A stretch of DNA of 64,000 nucleotides from Numida meleagris (Eukaryota; Chordata; Aves; Galliformes; Numididae): contig NC_034415.1 in assembly GCF_002078875.1 (NCBI RefSeq), forward strand, positions 16,093,331 to 16,157,330, in the 5' to 3' direction. Positions within the stretch are counted from its first letter, which is position 1. The number at the start of each line of letters is the position of its first letter. Both the position numbers and the translations under genes were made by a program. Below the pieces are notes generated by a model. The model saw only the letters and a program-made list of their open reading frames with translations, did not search any database and was not told the origin of the DNA. Positions 36,701 to 48,700 of this stretch are shown in pieces.

Positions 36701-39700
36701 ATAAGGCAACGAGTTCAGTAATTTAAATGAGGACAAACATTGCAGTTCACCAAAGGATGAGTTGATAAAGACAGTTCACAGATTTGCAGAAAGTATGGCA
36801 AGAAATAGTGGGAAATGTTTGATGGGACATAAGGAACAGGATTGTCATGTACTTGTATGGAAATTTTCTTCTGCAGCGCTTCCGATTGTCTCTGGCATAG
36901 GGCAAGTTTATAATGCTTGTTGTTGCTTTTTAAAATAATAATAATAATAAAGCTCAGCATCCAAAATTGACAAGTGAATAACTACAGTTCTGCAGCTGCT
37001 ATTCCCCAAAAAGTTAAAATATCCTGCTACTGGATGAAAATCAAGGCACAAGGCAATTGGGATTCCCTTTGTAAGACAGAATAAGGTCTCTAAAGTATTT
37101 CACATTGCGTATTTTCTAAGTAGTTATGTTAGGTGACTTCTATAACCTCATTCAACAAACTGGCTTACTAGTCCACATGTACAGGTGAAGAGCCAAATGG
37201 GCTTTTTGTAGAGAAAATGAGCTTTCTACTCAAGAATGAAATCTTGAAGATGGAGGAGGAATTGCAGAAAGAATCCAAGTCTTGAGAGACTGTTGAATTT
37301 ATTTAACAGTTAGATAAGGTTTTGTTACCCAGAGACTTCACCTACAACAGCTGACCTGGTTTTAGAAAGCATTATTCATCCCTGGCCACACAGTTCAAAA
37401 TTTTTACCTCATCTTCTAGGGATCGCTGAGGGCTTAGTTGTGAGAATGGACTTTGTTTTCCTACCTCGTAGAAGAAAGAAGTTTCTCCTCGGTTAGATTT
37501 GCTTCCTTTTGAGGTTTTAGATGAAGAGAGATAATTACTCGTGAATGAGTGTAATCATGAAGTAATTTTTTATTAAATTTTTTTTGATGTTTTTTTTGAG
37601 CAGATGCTATTTAAAAAAAAAAAAGCACAACAAGAAAGGAGACACGTGGGAAAGAATATTGTTGCTGCTCTCATTCAGTAGTTCAAGAGCAAAGGTGAGG
37701 GGCATCAATAAATATACATTCATATTTCTCCAGGAGAAAGGTGAGGTTTGATTGTTAATTTTTCTGAAGGAAGCATAGAGGGGATCTAAAAAAGGGTTAG
37801 AGAAGAACTTTTTCCCAGAAAAGAAAGTGCACTAGTTAAAACTATTTTACTTAATGGAAAATGTAACATCTCCCTTGGTAGCCCCATGATAATTTTCTAC
37901 ACAAAGCGCATCTCTTCACTTAGTACTCCAGCTGCGGCAGAGTGGGAGCTCATGGTTTTGGAACTCTCCTGACAAGAACACCGGGTTAAGAGCTTTCCAT
38001 GTCTGTCTGCTAAATTTTTATTTTTAAACACAGTGTGGGTCGTCTGCTGCACTGTCCCTGCATACCCAGAGCTCTCTTCAAACAGCTGTCATGTTGATGA
38101 CACTAACTTTGGGGAAAGAGCTTGTAAGTTGTCTTCTAGGTTGTACAAGTCATTGTTTTCACTTTGGGTGTCTACTGAACTTTCTGGCAGATGGCACCCA
38201 GTGACAACTGCCAATGTGCAGCACTTCAGAGAATCTAGGCATCTGCTCTTACTGCCTGAGCCCAGTTTCACTGAGCTCTGCATAACTACCAGCCTGGAAA
38301 AAAAGGGCTTTTTGTTTTCAGGACAGCCCATGCGTGTTGCAGAGCCTTGCTCCTAAACCTGATGTTTCCCAGTCCCGATAGTTTTGGGACAGTCAGTGAG
38401 GTTCCAGAATTCAGATAGGCATTTATGAATGAAGACTTTAATTTTGCAGCTTAAAATTCCTACTTTTTTCTTGGTCCCCTTAACTAGTAGAGCTGCAACT
38501 ATCCAGGGATAACAGTGTGTCTCTAGCAGACTTTTTGTGAGTGAGCAGGGTGGCATAATAATATTGAAACTCTCGGTCCTTGATCGTGGAAGATAGTATT
38601 ACTTCAATTTGGTCTCTGAAGATTACTATGATTAATTGGAGAGGAAAATCTTTGGAAAATCTTTCTTTTTTTTTTTTTTTTTTTTTGCTCTTCCTCGGAA
38701 TCACAGTTGTTTTTTTTCCAGAATTGTGTGAAGTAGTCTGTGTTTTAGCCAAATGAAGGTAATTGGCTTGGCCACCGAAAGTCTGCAATCAGCACTGTCT
38801 TCTCTGCCAATGATGTTCTTCCTAAACAAAAAGAAATATTGCTTCCCTTAAAAAAAGAAATTAAGGTGTTTTAAAAATACAGCTTTTGTCTTAATAAAGA
38901 CTTTTATCGGTTGCTAACAGAACCCCAGAAGGTGCTAGAGGTTCTCTTTTCCTATGTTGTTTTTTTCCCTCTTCCCTTTTTTCCTCCCTTTCCTTCCCTT
39001 CTTTTCACCACAGTTACCCTTCCGCTTTTCCCTGGTATGCCAGCAAGCTTTCAGCAGTGCTGCTTGGTGATGGGCAGCATGGTATTCAAAAGGCTCTGCC
39101 CCTCCTCTCAGCTGATGGCATGCAGCATCTGCAGACATGGGAGTGCGAGGAGGTGGAGGTGAAAGAACATACTGATTCCCTCCTGCTGTCATCAGCTGCC
39201 CTCCTTCTGTCTTGATGCCAGCTTTCCCTTGCAGCAGGAGTGTTTTTTTGCTGGGACTTATACTGGCATTCAGATGGGAGCTGAATTCATCTTTAAGTAT
39301 AGCCCATGCCTCTTCAGGACTTAAATGTGATAGGTGGAATATAATATGAATTGGTGTAGAACTTAGTCTGAGTCTTGCTCACATTCATATTTGAGTATGA
39401 TGAAGTAGATCCTGGGGTTTTGGAAGCGAACACATAGAGAAAAGGAAAGATTTCTGTGGTTGAAACCACTGTCCAAATGGTGACACACTATCTAATGTTC
39501 TTAGAGTCACTGATAATCTGACCTATTTGCAAAAGATATATCTGGTTATATATTATCTTTTTAGGAATGCATTCAAAAAAATAGAAAAATCTGTGCGTTT
39601 TCTTTAAAGTGAATGGTATGATTTATTTGAAAGTGAAACAGAGGATGGGCATGCTGCCAGTTATTCTTATTCTGAGCTCACAACTGGGGAAACTGAACAA

Positions 39701-42700
39701 TCATTTGTCCACACTTATTGTCTCTTCTTTTTCATGTCTGTCTTTTCTGTGCAGTGCTACCTCATTTTTCATTATAAGTTATCTGACTTTCATGAAATGT
39801 TGGGCATGCATCCATATTTCTTAAAAAAAAAATTATTCTGCTCTTTGTTTTGAAATACACTAAACTTGTTTCTAATCCTTGAGATGAGCTGCTCTTCCTT
39901 TGTAAATTTTGCTTAAGTGTATTTGTGTTAATCTAGATTGTTGGCTCCAATTCCTCTGGCAAAAAATAATTTCTAAACATCTGATATTGAGCAAAATTAA
40001 AAACACACGTGCTTGTAGCTTAAGAGTCATTTTTCAAGTAGTGAAGGCTTCCACAAGCAGAAAATCATCAGATAGAAGAACCAGTGTTATTCAGACTTGT
40101 GGCTGTCCTTGTGTTGGTTTTTAGCCTCAAATGTTTTGATTTTCTATCACCAGGGTCCTCCGGGTCCTCCAGGTCTACCTGGTCCATCAGGAAAGAGAGG
40201 TCCTCGGGTGAGTAAAACAGCTGTGTTCTTGCATAGCTTTGCACGGATAACATATAATTAAGCTGGAGTTGGCATAATTTTTTTTCAACTTTATTTGTAT
40301 GCCTGTTCATTTGAAAGTGTATGCTTCCTCACATTCAGTAGATAGATTGAAATAAGGCAAAGTAAGTTTTTTCACCTGCTGTGAGCTTTCAGCGTAGTTA
40401 ATTCTGTGTAGGGGTGCATACACACAGGACGCTATGACATTTGCGCCTACCTTTTGTTGCTTGCAGTAATAACTTTTTGGTATTTTCCACACTGGCCCCA
40501 TCTGCTACTCTGCAACCTAAGGTCAAGTTCATTTGGTTTTGGTTTTGGAATGAGGAGTGAGCAATTCCTGTCACTGTGTAGACAAGCAGGAGATGGATAC
40601 AGAGTTAACCACTATAATACATTAAAAAAAAAAAAATTGTTCCCAATAATCTATTTAAGACTCTTGTGTTACAGCAGTTTGACAAAAGATGTGATAGGTA
40701 ATGTAAGGATTTGTTGCGTAGAAGATTTTGGGCTGTGGTATTTGGGGATGTAAGTGGTTACGGCTGGAACGCGCACAGCTGGCCAAATGGCAAGTGGGAA
40801 GCAAGGGAGCAGATTATACAAAAATCCCAGCAGATGTGTGGGAGTAGTGTTGAGTCAGCCTTTGAGGCACATTTAAACAAGCTGTCACTCCACATTGTGT
40901 TCAATGTTCTGTTCTTTGCTGGCGTTCAAAATCTGGTGTGGTTGGCTAGGAAAGTGCAACCCTTCAAGGGGCAGGAACTGACCTGGTACTTCTGGGCACC
41001 TGGTGACAAGGGATTGGATGAGACACATTTAAAAGTATAAAGTGAAAACAATTTTTTCAAATCCATATCTTCCTCACTTAATTTCTTGTTTTGTTTTGTT
41101 TCCAAATTATCCTGATAAAGAAGAGGTGATGGTTCATACAGCACAGATTTTTGTATTGCAAAAATACAATCTATGTCAGAAAACATGTCTTATAGTGTTG
41201 TATATGGTGCCTGGAGAGGTAAGGAAATGACCAAGGTGAATATTTACCAGCAGTTCTGACACAAACAGAGTTTAAAATGCATGCAAGGGCTGAGAAAGTA
41301 TTTTAAGCAAATAAATTTATTTGTTTTACATGCCAGAGCTCTTTATTTGATCAATACTGCAAGGACAGTTAGTGAAGAGACATGGTATGACAGAGGAGTG
41401 TTTTGAGCCAAAAAGCATGTAAAGCCCTGTTGATGTGAAGTTCATTTCCCCATCTACCAATCTGCCCTGTGACTTCTGTCTTCCATCGTGTGAGCTTCCC
41501 TCTGTGGTCTGAAAATGCAACTGGAGGTGTCACAGGGAAGTGGTGGAGTGCAGAGCCGCAACGCCTGGGCCTTCTCCGAGGTCTGAGCCTGGTCCTGACA
41601 GAGGTTCATGTGGGTTGAACACTACCAGTGCCTGATTAATGATTACAGATTTCCATTAAAAATTAATTCTGATCTCTTTTTCTGTGATAGAGAAGTCTGC
41701 ATCTGACAGAAGGGTTTTGAGTTTCACGTTTGTTTGTTTCTTGGCTTGTTCCAAGTTTCTCAAGAATTAACTTTCAGCAACTTCAGAATTAACCAGCAGG
41801 GAGGTCACATTCCCTCAGCACCTCCCATTTCATCAGGACACCTTCAGACCTCTGTGTTGCCACAGGTCTTCAGTTATGTCCCAAGATGTTAATTTTGCAA
41901 GCAGCAAAAGCCAGGAGCCACTTCAGCACTGGAGCTATGTTGGCACTTTCTGTTTGTTTCTTTGCTTCTAAATCCCTGAGAAGAGCTTCTGATGTTGTCA
42001 GCACGTAAGCTCATGTCTCAGACACATGGGATTAGTATTTCTATGGAGTTTCATGAACATTGTCATTAGTGAGAAGGGAGCACTTGAGAGAGATAGCTTT
42101 CAGTGTTACTGCAAGGTATAATCACTAAATTTGAGTGATGTGAAGGAAAGATTAATGCTGAGTCTATCTTTTGTAAGAACACTGAGTATATGAGAGAGCT
42201 AAAACAGATCCTTATTATTCTTGGTTTGCTTGTGTGAAATTTTGGCTTTAGTGGATCCAGGAAAAGCTTGCTGCTGACTTACCAGAGTTAGCTTTTCACC
42301 AATTTGGTCCTTCAGTTTTTGGAAGGTGAATAGCTGCTGACAGCCATTGCAGGAATATTTTCCCTAATGCACAGTTTGTCATGAGTGAGGATTACTCAGT
42401 GTATTGCAAGAACGGACGCTTATGCTGGGTGGTGTTTCAACTAGGTAGATACAGTCTTGGTTAGCCATCCTGTTCCTGGAATGGTTTCAGTTAAATTGTT
42501 TTGGCAACAAGTCCATTTTCTATACTGGCTGTGGGAGAATCTGAAGGGTTTCTAACTGTAATGACTTGTTTTGAGGAGATGGAATGCTCCGCTTTAATTC
42601 CTCCCTTCAGTCAGTGAACACTATTCCAATTCCTTATTTTATAGCTAATAGCTGAGTGCCTCAATGTGATCTCTCTATGTTAATTCCAGTGCCTCCAAGT

Positions 42701-45700
42701 TGTGCAGCTATAGAGCCAGTTTGCAGTCACTGCATGCTGAATACCTGTTAAGATTTGGGATTACTTCACTTTTAACTGTTAGGAGTTTGTGCTCATTTCT
42801 TGAGAATCTCTTGAAAGTTCCAGCCAGTGCTTCTACAAGCAACAGTAATAGAGTAAAATGATTCACTGAACAACTGTGAACGGTTTAGTGAATTGCTAAA
42901 TAATCCCACTCTCTTTTTTGTTTGTTTCTATAGGGTATTCCAGGACCACATGGAAATCCAGGTTTGCCAGGATTGCCAGGTCCAAAGGTGAGTTAATTTA
43001 TCCATGTTTCCATGTAAACATGTGAACTCCTTAAAGACTTTTTGGAAGTTGTAGAATTGCTTCATGTAATTGAAGTGATAGGTTTTATTCAGTTTACAGA
43101 TGGAGACTGTTACTGTAAGCAATTTTTAATTAAATGTAATCAGTCAAACAGAACTTAATACAAAATAGCAGTTTATTCAGGAATAAGGAAACTGTGCAGG
43201 ATGGTCACTTGGAAACAAGTAGTCTGTGCTTCCCAGAGGAGTTAGTGTAGATCAGCCCAGCCTCTTCCATAAACTGAAATTTAAGGGAGAATAAGCATTT
43301 AATTGCTGTAACCTTTTGCCTTGATTAAAAACAACTACAGAAAAAGGAAACTGAGTCATTCTCTATAAATTCCTCTTTTTGCCGGCGTCCAGTCTTTCAT
43401 ACTTAAATACTGTGATATTTCGGACATTACCACTTGATGCGATACTTAAAACCGAAGCAAAAATACTAGACTTGGAAGCTCAAATAAAATCCCTCAAATC
43501 TGTGTCACATAATGCCCCTTTAAATAGACTTGACAGATTTGTGCAATTGCAGAATGCCTTCAACTCATATTTAGTTTGAACAATTTGATAGATAAGTTAG
43601 GAAAAAAACAGCAGCAACCTTGATTTGTTTTAGCTCGTTTCCTTGTGGCAGGAATCTGACCTGTCATGACAGGTGTTAAAAACTGCTTGCGGACATAAAA
43701 AGAAATTTAATAAAGCTTTCAGTATTAAACACTGTAAAACCAAGTAACTCCATCTGGTATGTGTTCTTGAGTTAGTGTCTGCTTTTATAGGAACAGTTAA
43801 ACTCAGAGATCCGCAATTAATTGTTACAATATTTGCGCTGGCTGTATAATAAAGTACATTGTTAGGAAAACAGTTATAACCAGTTACTCCTAGGATTTGT
43901 TTTATAATGCATTTTCCCACTCCACTGGGTCATAATTCTTAATCTCTCTGTAGACATATCCATGAATTTAAGAATAGAAATGTATGTTCATATGCATGTG
44001 TGTGTCTATATATACAAATACACATATATACATAAATGTGTGTATATATATATNNNNNNNNNNNNNNNNNNNNNNNNNNNNNNNNNNNNNNNNNNNNNNN
44101 NNNNNNNNNNNNNNNNNNNNNNNNNNNNNNNNNNNNNNNNNNNNNNNNNNNNNNNNNNNNNNNNNNNNNNNNNNNNNNNNNNNACTTATGTGTATATATA
44201 TACGCACACACATTTCAGTAGGTGGGTAGTAGGTGGTCTTAATTTGTTAGGTTATAAATTATCCTTTCAATACAAGTGCCTTCTGAAACTTTATTTATAT
44301 AGAAACTAGCCAGGTGCTTGCTATGAATTGACTATGAGCATTCAGCTGACCTACACAGACTGCATAAACTGAAATTAAACACACTTTGGATCTCGAAACA
44401 TAGCAGATAAGCTGACTGTTCTGTCGCTGACTTAATGCAGCTTTGTATTTCACCTTTTAAATGCATGCATTTTTCTCTTCTGTATTGAAGCATCCTTTAT
44501 GCACTTGTTTGAAGCATGGAACAATGTTAGCTAATATCCTTCTCAGTGTTTCCACTGATTTTTTTCAAACAGAGTGCCAGATTCCACCCCTGAACATGTG
44601 CAAACAGTTCCCACCAATAGCTGAGTGTCCTCAGCATTTAATTTCTGGTAAATGATTGACAGGGGTGTTAAAGTAATTAAAAAGTATTCATGAAGCTTGG
44701 CTGCATTTCTGGCTCTCTGCAAAAAGGATTAGTTCAAGAAAATCTGGCTTATGGATTTTGGCACTGTTCTAACTATGCTGTAATGCTACATATATTAAAT
44801 AATAAGGTGCTTTATTTTCTGCTTGAATCTTGACCTGTGGTCATGTGTTCATCCACAATTGATGCATAACAATGACCTGGTTTTCTGTTTGTTTGTTTGT
44901 TTTAGTAATTATTTTAACTAGCTGATAGCTGATCACAATTCTGTTTCCGTTCTTAGTTTAATATGTTTGCATAGGAAAATGGAAGCAGAAGACAAACCGG
45001 ATTTGTTCAAGGAATATAATAATTTACCTTCCAAAATGTAAACCAATTGCTGAAAAGTACTCATATCTTTTACTGTGCTGAAGAACTGTGTTCTGTGTGG
45101 CCTGACACACCAATTTAACACTACAGGTTCTGCTTAGTGGGAGTGCTTCGGAAGAACCTTTTCCAAGCATTAGTGTAGGATTGTATTAATCTCACGGATA
45201 GGTTCCTGGGGAAGCCTGTGAGGATGAAAGTGGTTGCTGAAAGCACGCTTGTTGTGAGAGCTGGAAATTTTGAATGGAGATAATAACTTAGCGATCATTG
45301 TAATTGAAAATGATATCATTATGTAGCTTTGTTGGGACGTGCCAGTTTGTGATAAGGGGAGTTAAGCTTTTGAAGTGAGAGAACAGATTTAAACAGGCCT
45401 ACTATGCAAAGGAATTGAAAATATAGTTGCATGGAAATTGGAATAATAGCATTCTGTGCTGGTATCCATTTTGTTTTAATATGATAAATCAAAATTTTAC
45501 TGGTAAAGTGAAAATCAGAGTGTATATTCAGTTATAATTGTGAATACAGGCACACTGACTTATCTGTATCCCTAGCCAATTTACAGATAAAAACTTTTTA
45601 TCAAATGTTGTTGTGACATGGAATTTAGAAAACACATCTCCTTCCAGTGTGAATTGCTGTATTTTGCCATGATTGATTACAAGTTTTTGTCTGAGAACTT

Positions 45701-48700
45701 TTTTGGTAATATTGATGACGTATATATATTTCCCTTTCTCTTGGTACAACAGTGAAAACATTTGTTTCCATGTATATAATTAGAAACTCTCTTCCCTGTT
45801 GATATTAATAAGCTCAATTTCTCTGCAATAGGGCCCTAAAGGGGACCCAGGATTCTCCCCAGGGCAGGGAAAACGTGGAGAAAAGGTAACACTCTCTTAA
45901 TTACTGCAAAATATTAAAGTCTTGTTTAATTGCCACACAAGTTATAACAAGACAATGCTTTGTTTTATTGTACTTCTGATGTGTTATGACACTTCTGTGA
46001 GGCTGATCAGTGGAGACACAGGTGATGTAATGAGCCACAGGCAAATAGAAAATACTACTCAAAGCTGAAACGTAAGTTGTGTGTTATTTCATTTGGGGGA
46101 ATGCCAAAGTACTGATTCCCGTTTTCTTTATTACTGTGCATTAGTACAGACAGACAAAATCTGATAAGTGTGCTCATTATTGTGTACAATCTTGCAGCTA
46201 ATCAGTTTTTTATTGTAGTTAGTCAGACTCTTGATGCTAAAATTTGTCCTCGCATGTGAGACTTTTCCAGCTAGCTTCTTCTATGCTGCTGTAGACAAAT
46301 TAATGGTTGTTCTCTCTCCGCTATATAGTTATTAGATATCTATATATTTTATATATATATGATTTTCATAGAAATTGTGGGCTTAAAAGCTTGTGACTAT
46401 TTTTAGATTAAAAATCTACTACTGCTTACGTATTAAACTTTTAAATGAAAGTGATAATGCTAAACATTTAATGGCATTTTAATGTGTTCTCTTTCTTAGA
46501 ATGACTTGTGTTTATGCTGGATTTTATTAGGAGTGTTTGCCGGTAGTTCAATAATGGAATATTTATGCTAAGTACCAAAGAGATAGGAGTCCAGGAGTTG
46601 GTCTATCCGTGACAAGTCATTCATTAGCAAATAACTGTTGTTTACTAACTGCTGATGCATATGTAAAGTAAGATTTCTTTGTTTTTGTCAAACCCTAACA
46701 TTCTTAAATATGTATTTTCAGTGTTTAAGAACTGCTGAGAAAAATTCAGAAATATTTCAACTGATGCACTGATAAGAAACTTAATGCTGCTTTTGTAGAA
46801 ATTGCAACATTATTTTAAGCTATCCAGCTTGTACTTCTGGCATCCTAAACAGAGTCATGGAGCTATACCTGTCCCCTAGAAACTCAAGGTATATTCTTTG
46901 GCAGGAGCCCAAACTGCCATGGGTATATTATTGAACAGTCTAAAGCTCACTCACGTATGAGTACTAGCTATACCTAAGTGTATATAGCACGCATCTATAA
47001 TCCACAAATATCAGATTAGGCATTTTTATAGTTCTCAGTGTTTTGGGTTCTTAAATTAAACTCTTACTCAAGACAAATTTTCTCAGCCCAATTACCAGTT
47101 GGTAGCACTTGAGGAAATATAGCCTTCTCAGATTTTTCTCATTTAAGAAAAAAAATATCAATTCATACAAAATGTTCAAGAAAAGATATGACTTGCTACA
47201 TGTTGATAACCTTTTGCCATGGTCCAGTACAACATTGATTCTGACTGTTGTTGTACAGGGTGATCCAGGCCCAATAGGCTTTTCAGGACCACCGGGGATC
47301 AAAGGCCAGAAGGTAAGTTCCTGTTTCTTATTTCATGCAGCCCTCTCTGGCTCAAATCTACAGCCACCAGATGGAATTAAAAATAGAAAGTGTATGAGCT
47401 TTGTTTACTGTTGGTACTGTCAAATGTATGAGGTCAGAAGTCCACTAGTGCAAAACTTTCTCTCAAAAACTAGGCAAACAGATTATGGCAGGCATGGCAT
47501 GCCCCTGCTGAAACGCAATGGTTGTATAGGTGCACCTGCAAGATACAGCCATTTTAAGATTGACTGTATTCAATTTTCAGTAGGTCTTTTCATTTTTCTT
47601 TCTACATTGTGTACTTCACAGTATAGAAAAAGCTCTGTGGGATCACATGCTCTTTTGCTGGTAGTACTTCTGCATTATTTACTTGTTTCCAAACATGTGC
47701 CAGGATTGCTAAATAGAAGCCAAGTGAAATAAGTTCCCATTTTGGGTGCTACTAGTTTTCTAGTATGAAAAAGGTCAGGTACTACACACTGCATTAAGGA
47801 ATACATAAAAATTATGGCAGTCCTATGTATACCGGAAAGCAGAAGGCAAACAAGGAGTTTTGGGAAGGGAAATGGAAGGATGTTGCTAGAGAAAATGATA
47901 CCGTCTTAAGAAAATGAACACAGAGAGTGAGGGAGTGAATATAGTTTGTGCGGAAGAATATCTGCTATGTCTGGTAGGCTGCTCTGGCTAGGCTGTATTA
48001 TTGACAAACTGGTGAAAATCAGCAAGAAAGCTGGGGAAAAAGAGCTGTTAAATACTGTTTTTTAAGAAGAAAGTTCTGTTTTGCAAGTGTAATAAAAAAG
48101 CATGGAAAACAGATAACACAGTAGAATTTAGTACTATGTAACATTAAAGGCAGTTGTAAATTGTCCATTAGAAGGATGGAATAAATTGTTAGAAAGATGG
48201 GCTCTGGTATTCATGGTCTTACCTTATTGTATAAAGGAGAAGTAATACTTAAGGGCTTGCTTATTACTGAATTAAAGGAGAAACTGTATTGCAACAAAAG
48301 TCATGTTCAGTGTTATAGGACATCTTATTTGATGTTGTATTAATCTTCATGTAAGACAATAAAAAATATATGTATATATCATATACTAATTCATTTCTAG
48401 AATTGACAGAAACGGTGAATGTGTGACCAGAAAAGGAAGCTATCACTGCAATAATGTCAGGAGGAGTGTGGATATGTACTTTGCCAAACACACGTGGTCC
48501 CAGTTCTGTGAAACAGACAAATGTGTAGCTGGAACAAGAATTTGCATCCCCTCTTGTGAGAGCTAACCAATAAGTCTGGACATTGATAGCTTTTGTTACT
48601 TACTTGAACTTGGGCTGCCTTGAGATTCCCCAACTATTATGCCTTCTCATTTCATCAGGTTTATGGTTAGAAAACAAAGTAGTTTTTGTTTTAAAGCTCT

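Larger units (their letters stand above)
33343..40153 (+). other. COL24A1: COL24A1 intron 3 (6811 nt)
   Basis: This is the longest intron in the window. It begins with an in-frame extension of 16 codons, a stop and AATAAA. It also holds A/T homopolymers, an AAT repeat and a 47-base pyrimidine tract near 38.98 kb. No exon is recognised. Confidence 0.85.
42988..45831 (+). other. COL24A1: COL24A1 intron 5 (2844 nt)
   Basis: The intron contains the possible LINE-like fragment (43379-43579) and the TA/CA microsatellite with its 130-base gap. Confidence 0.85.
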
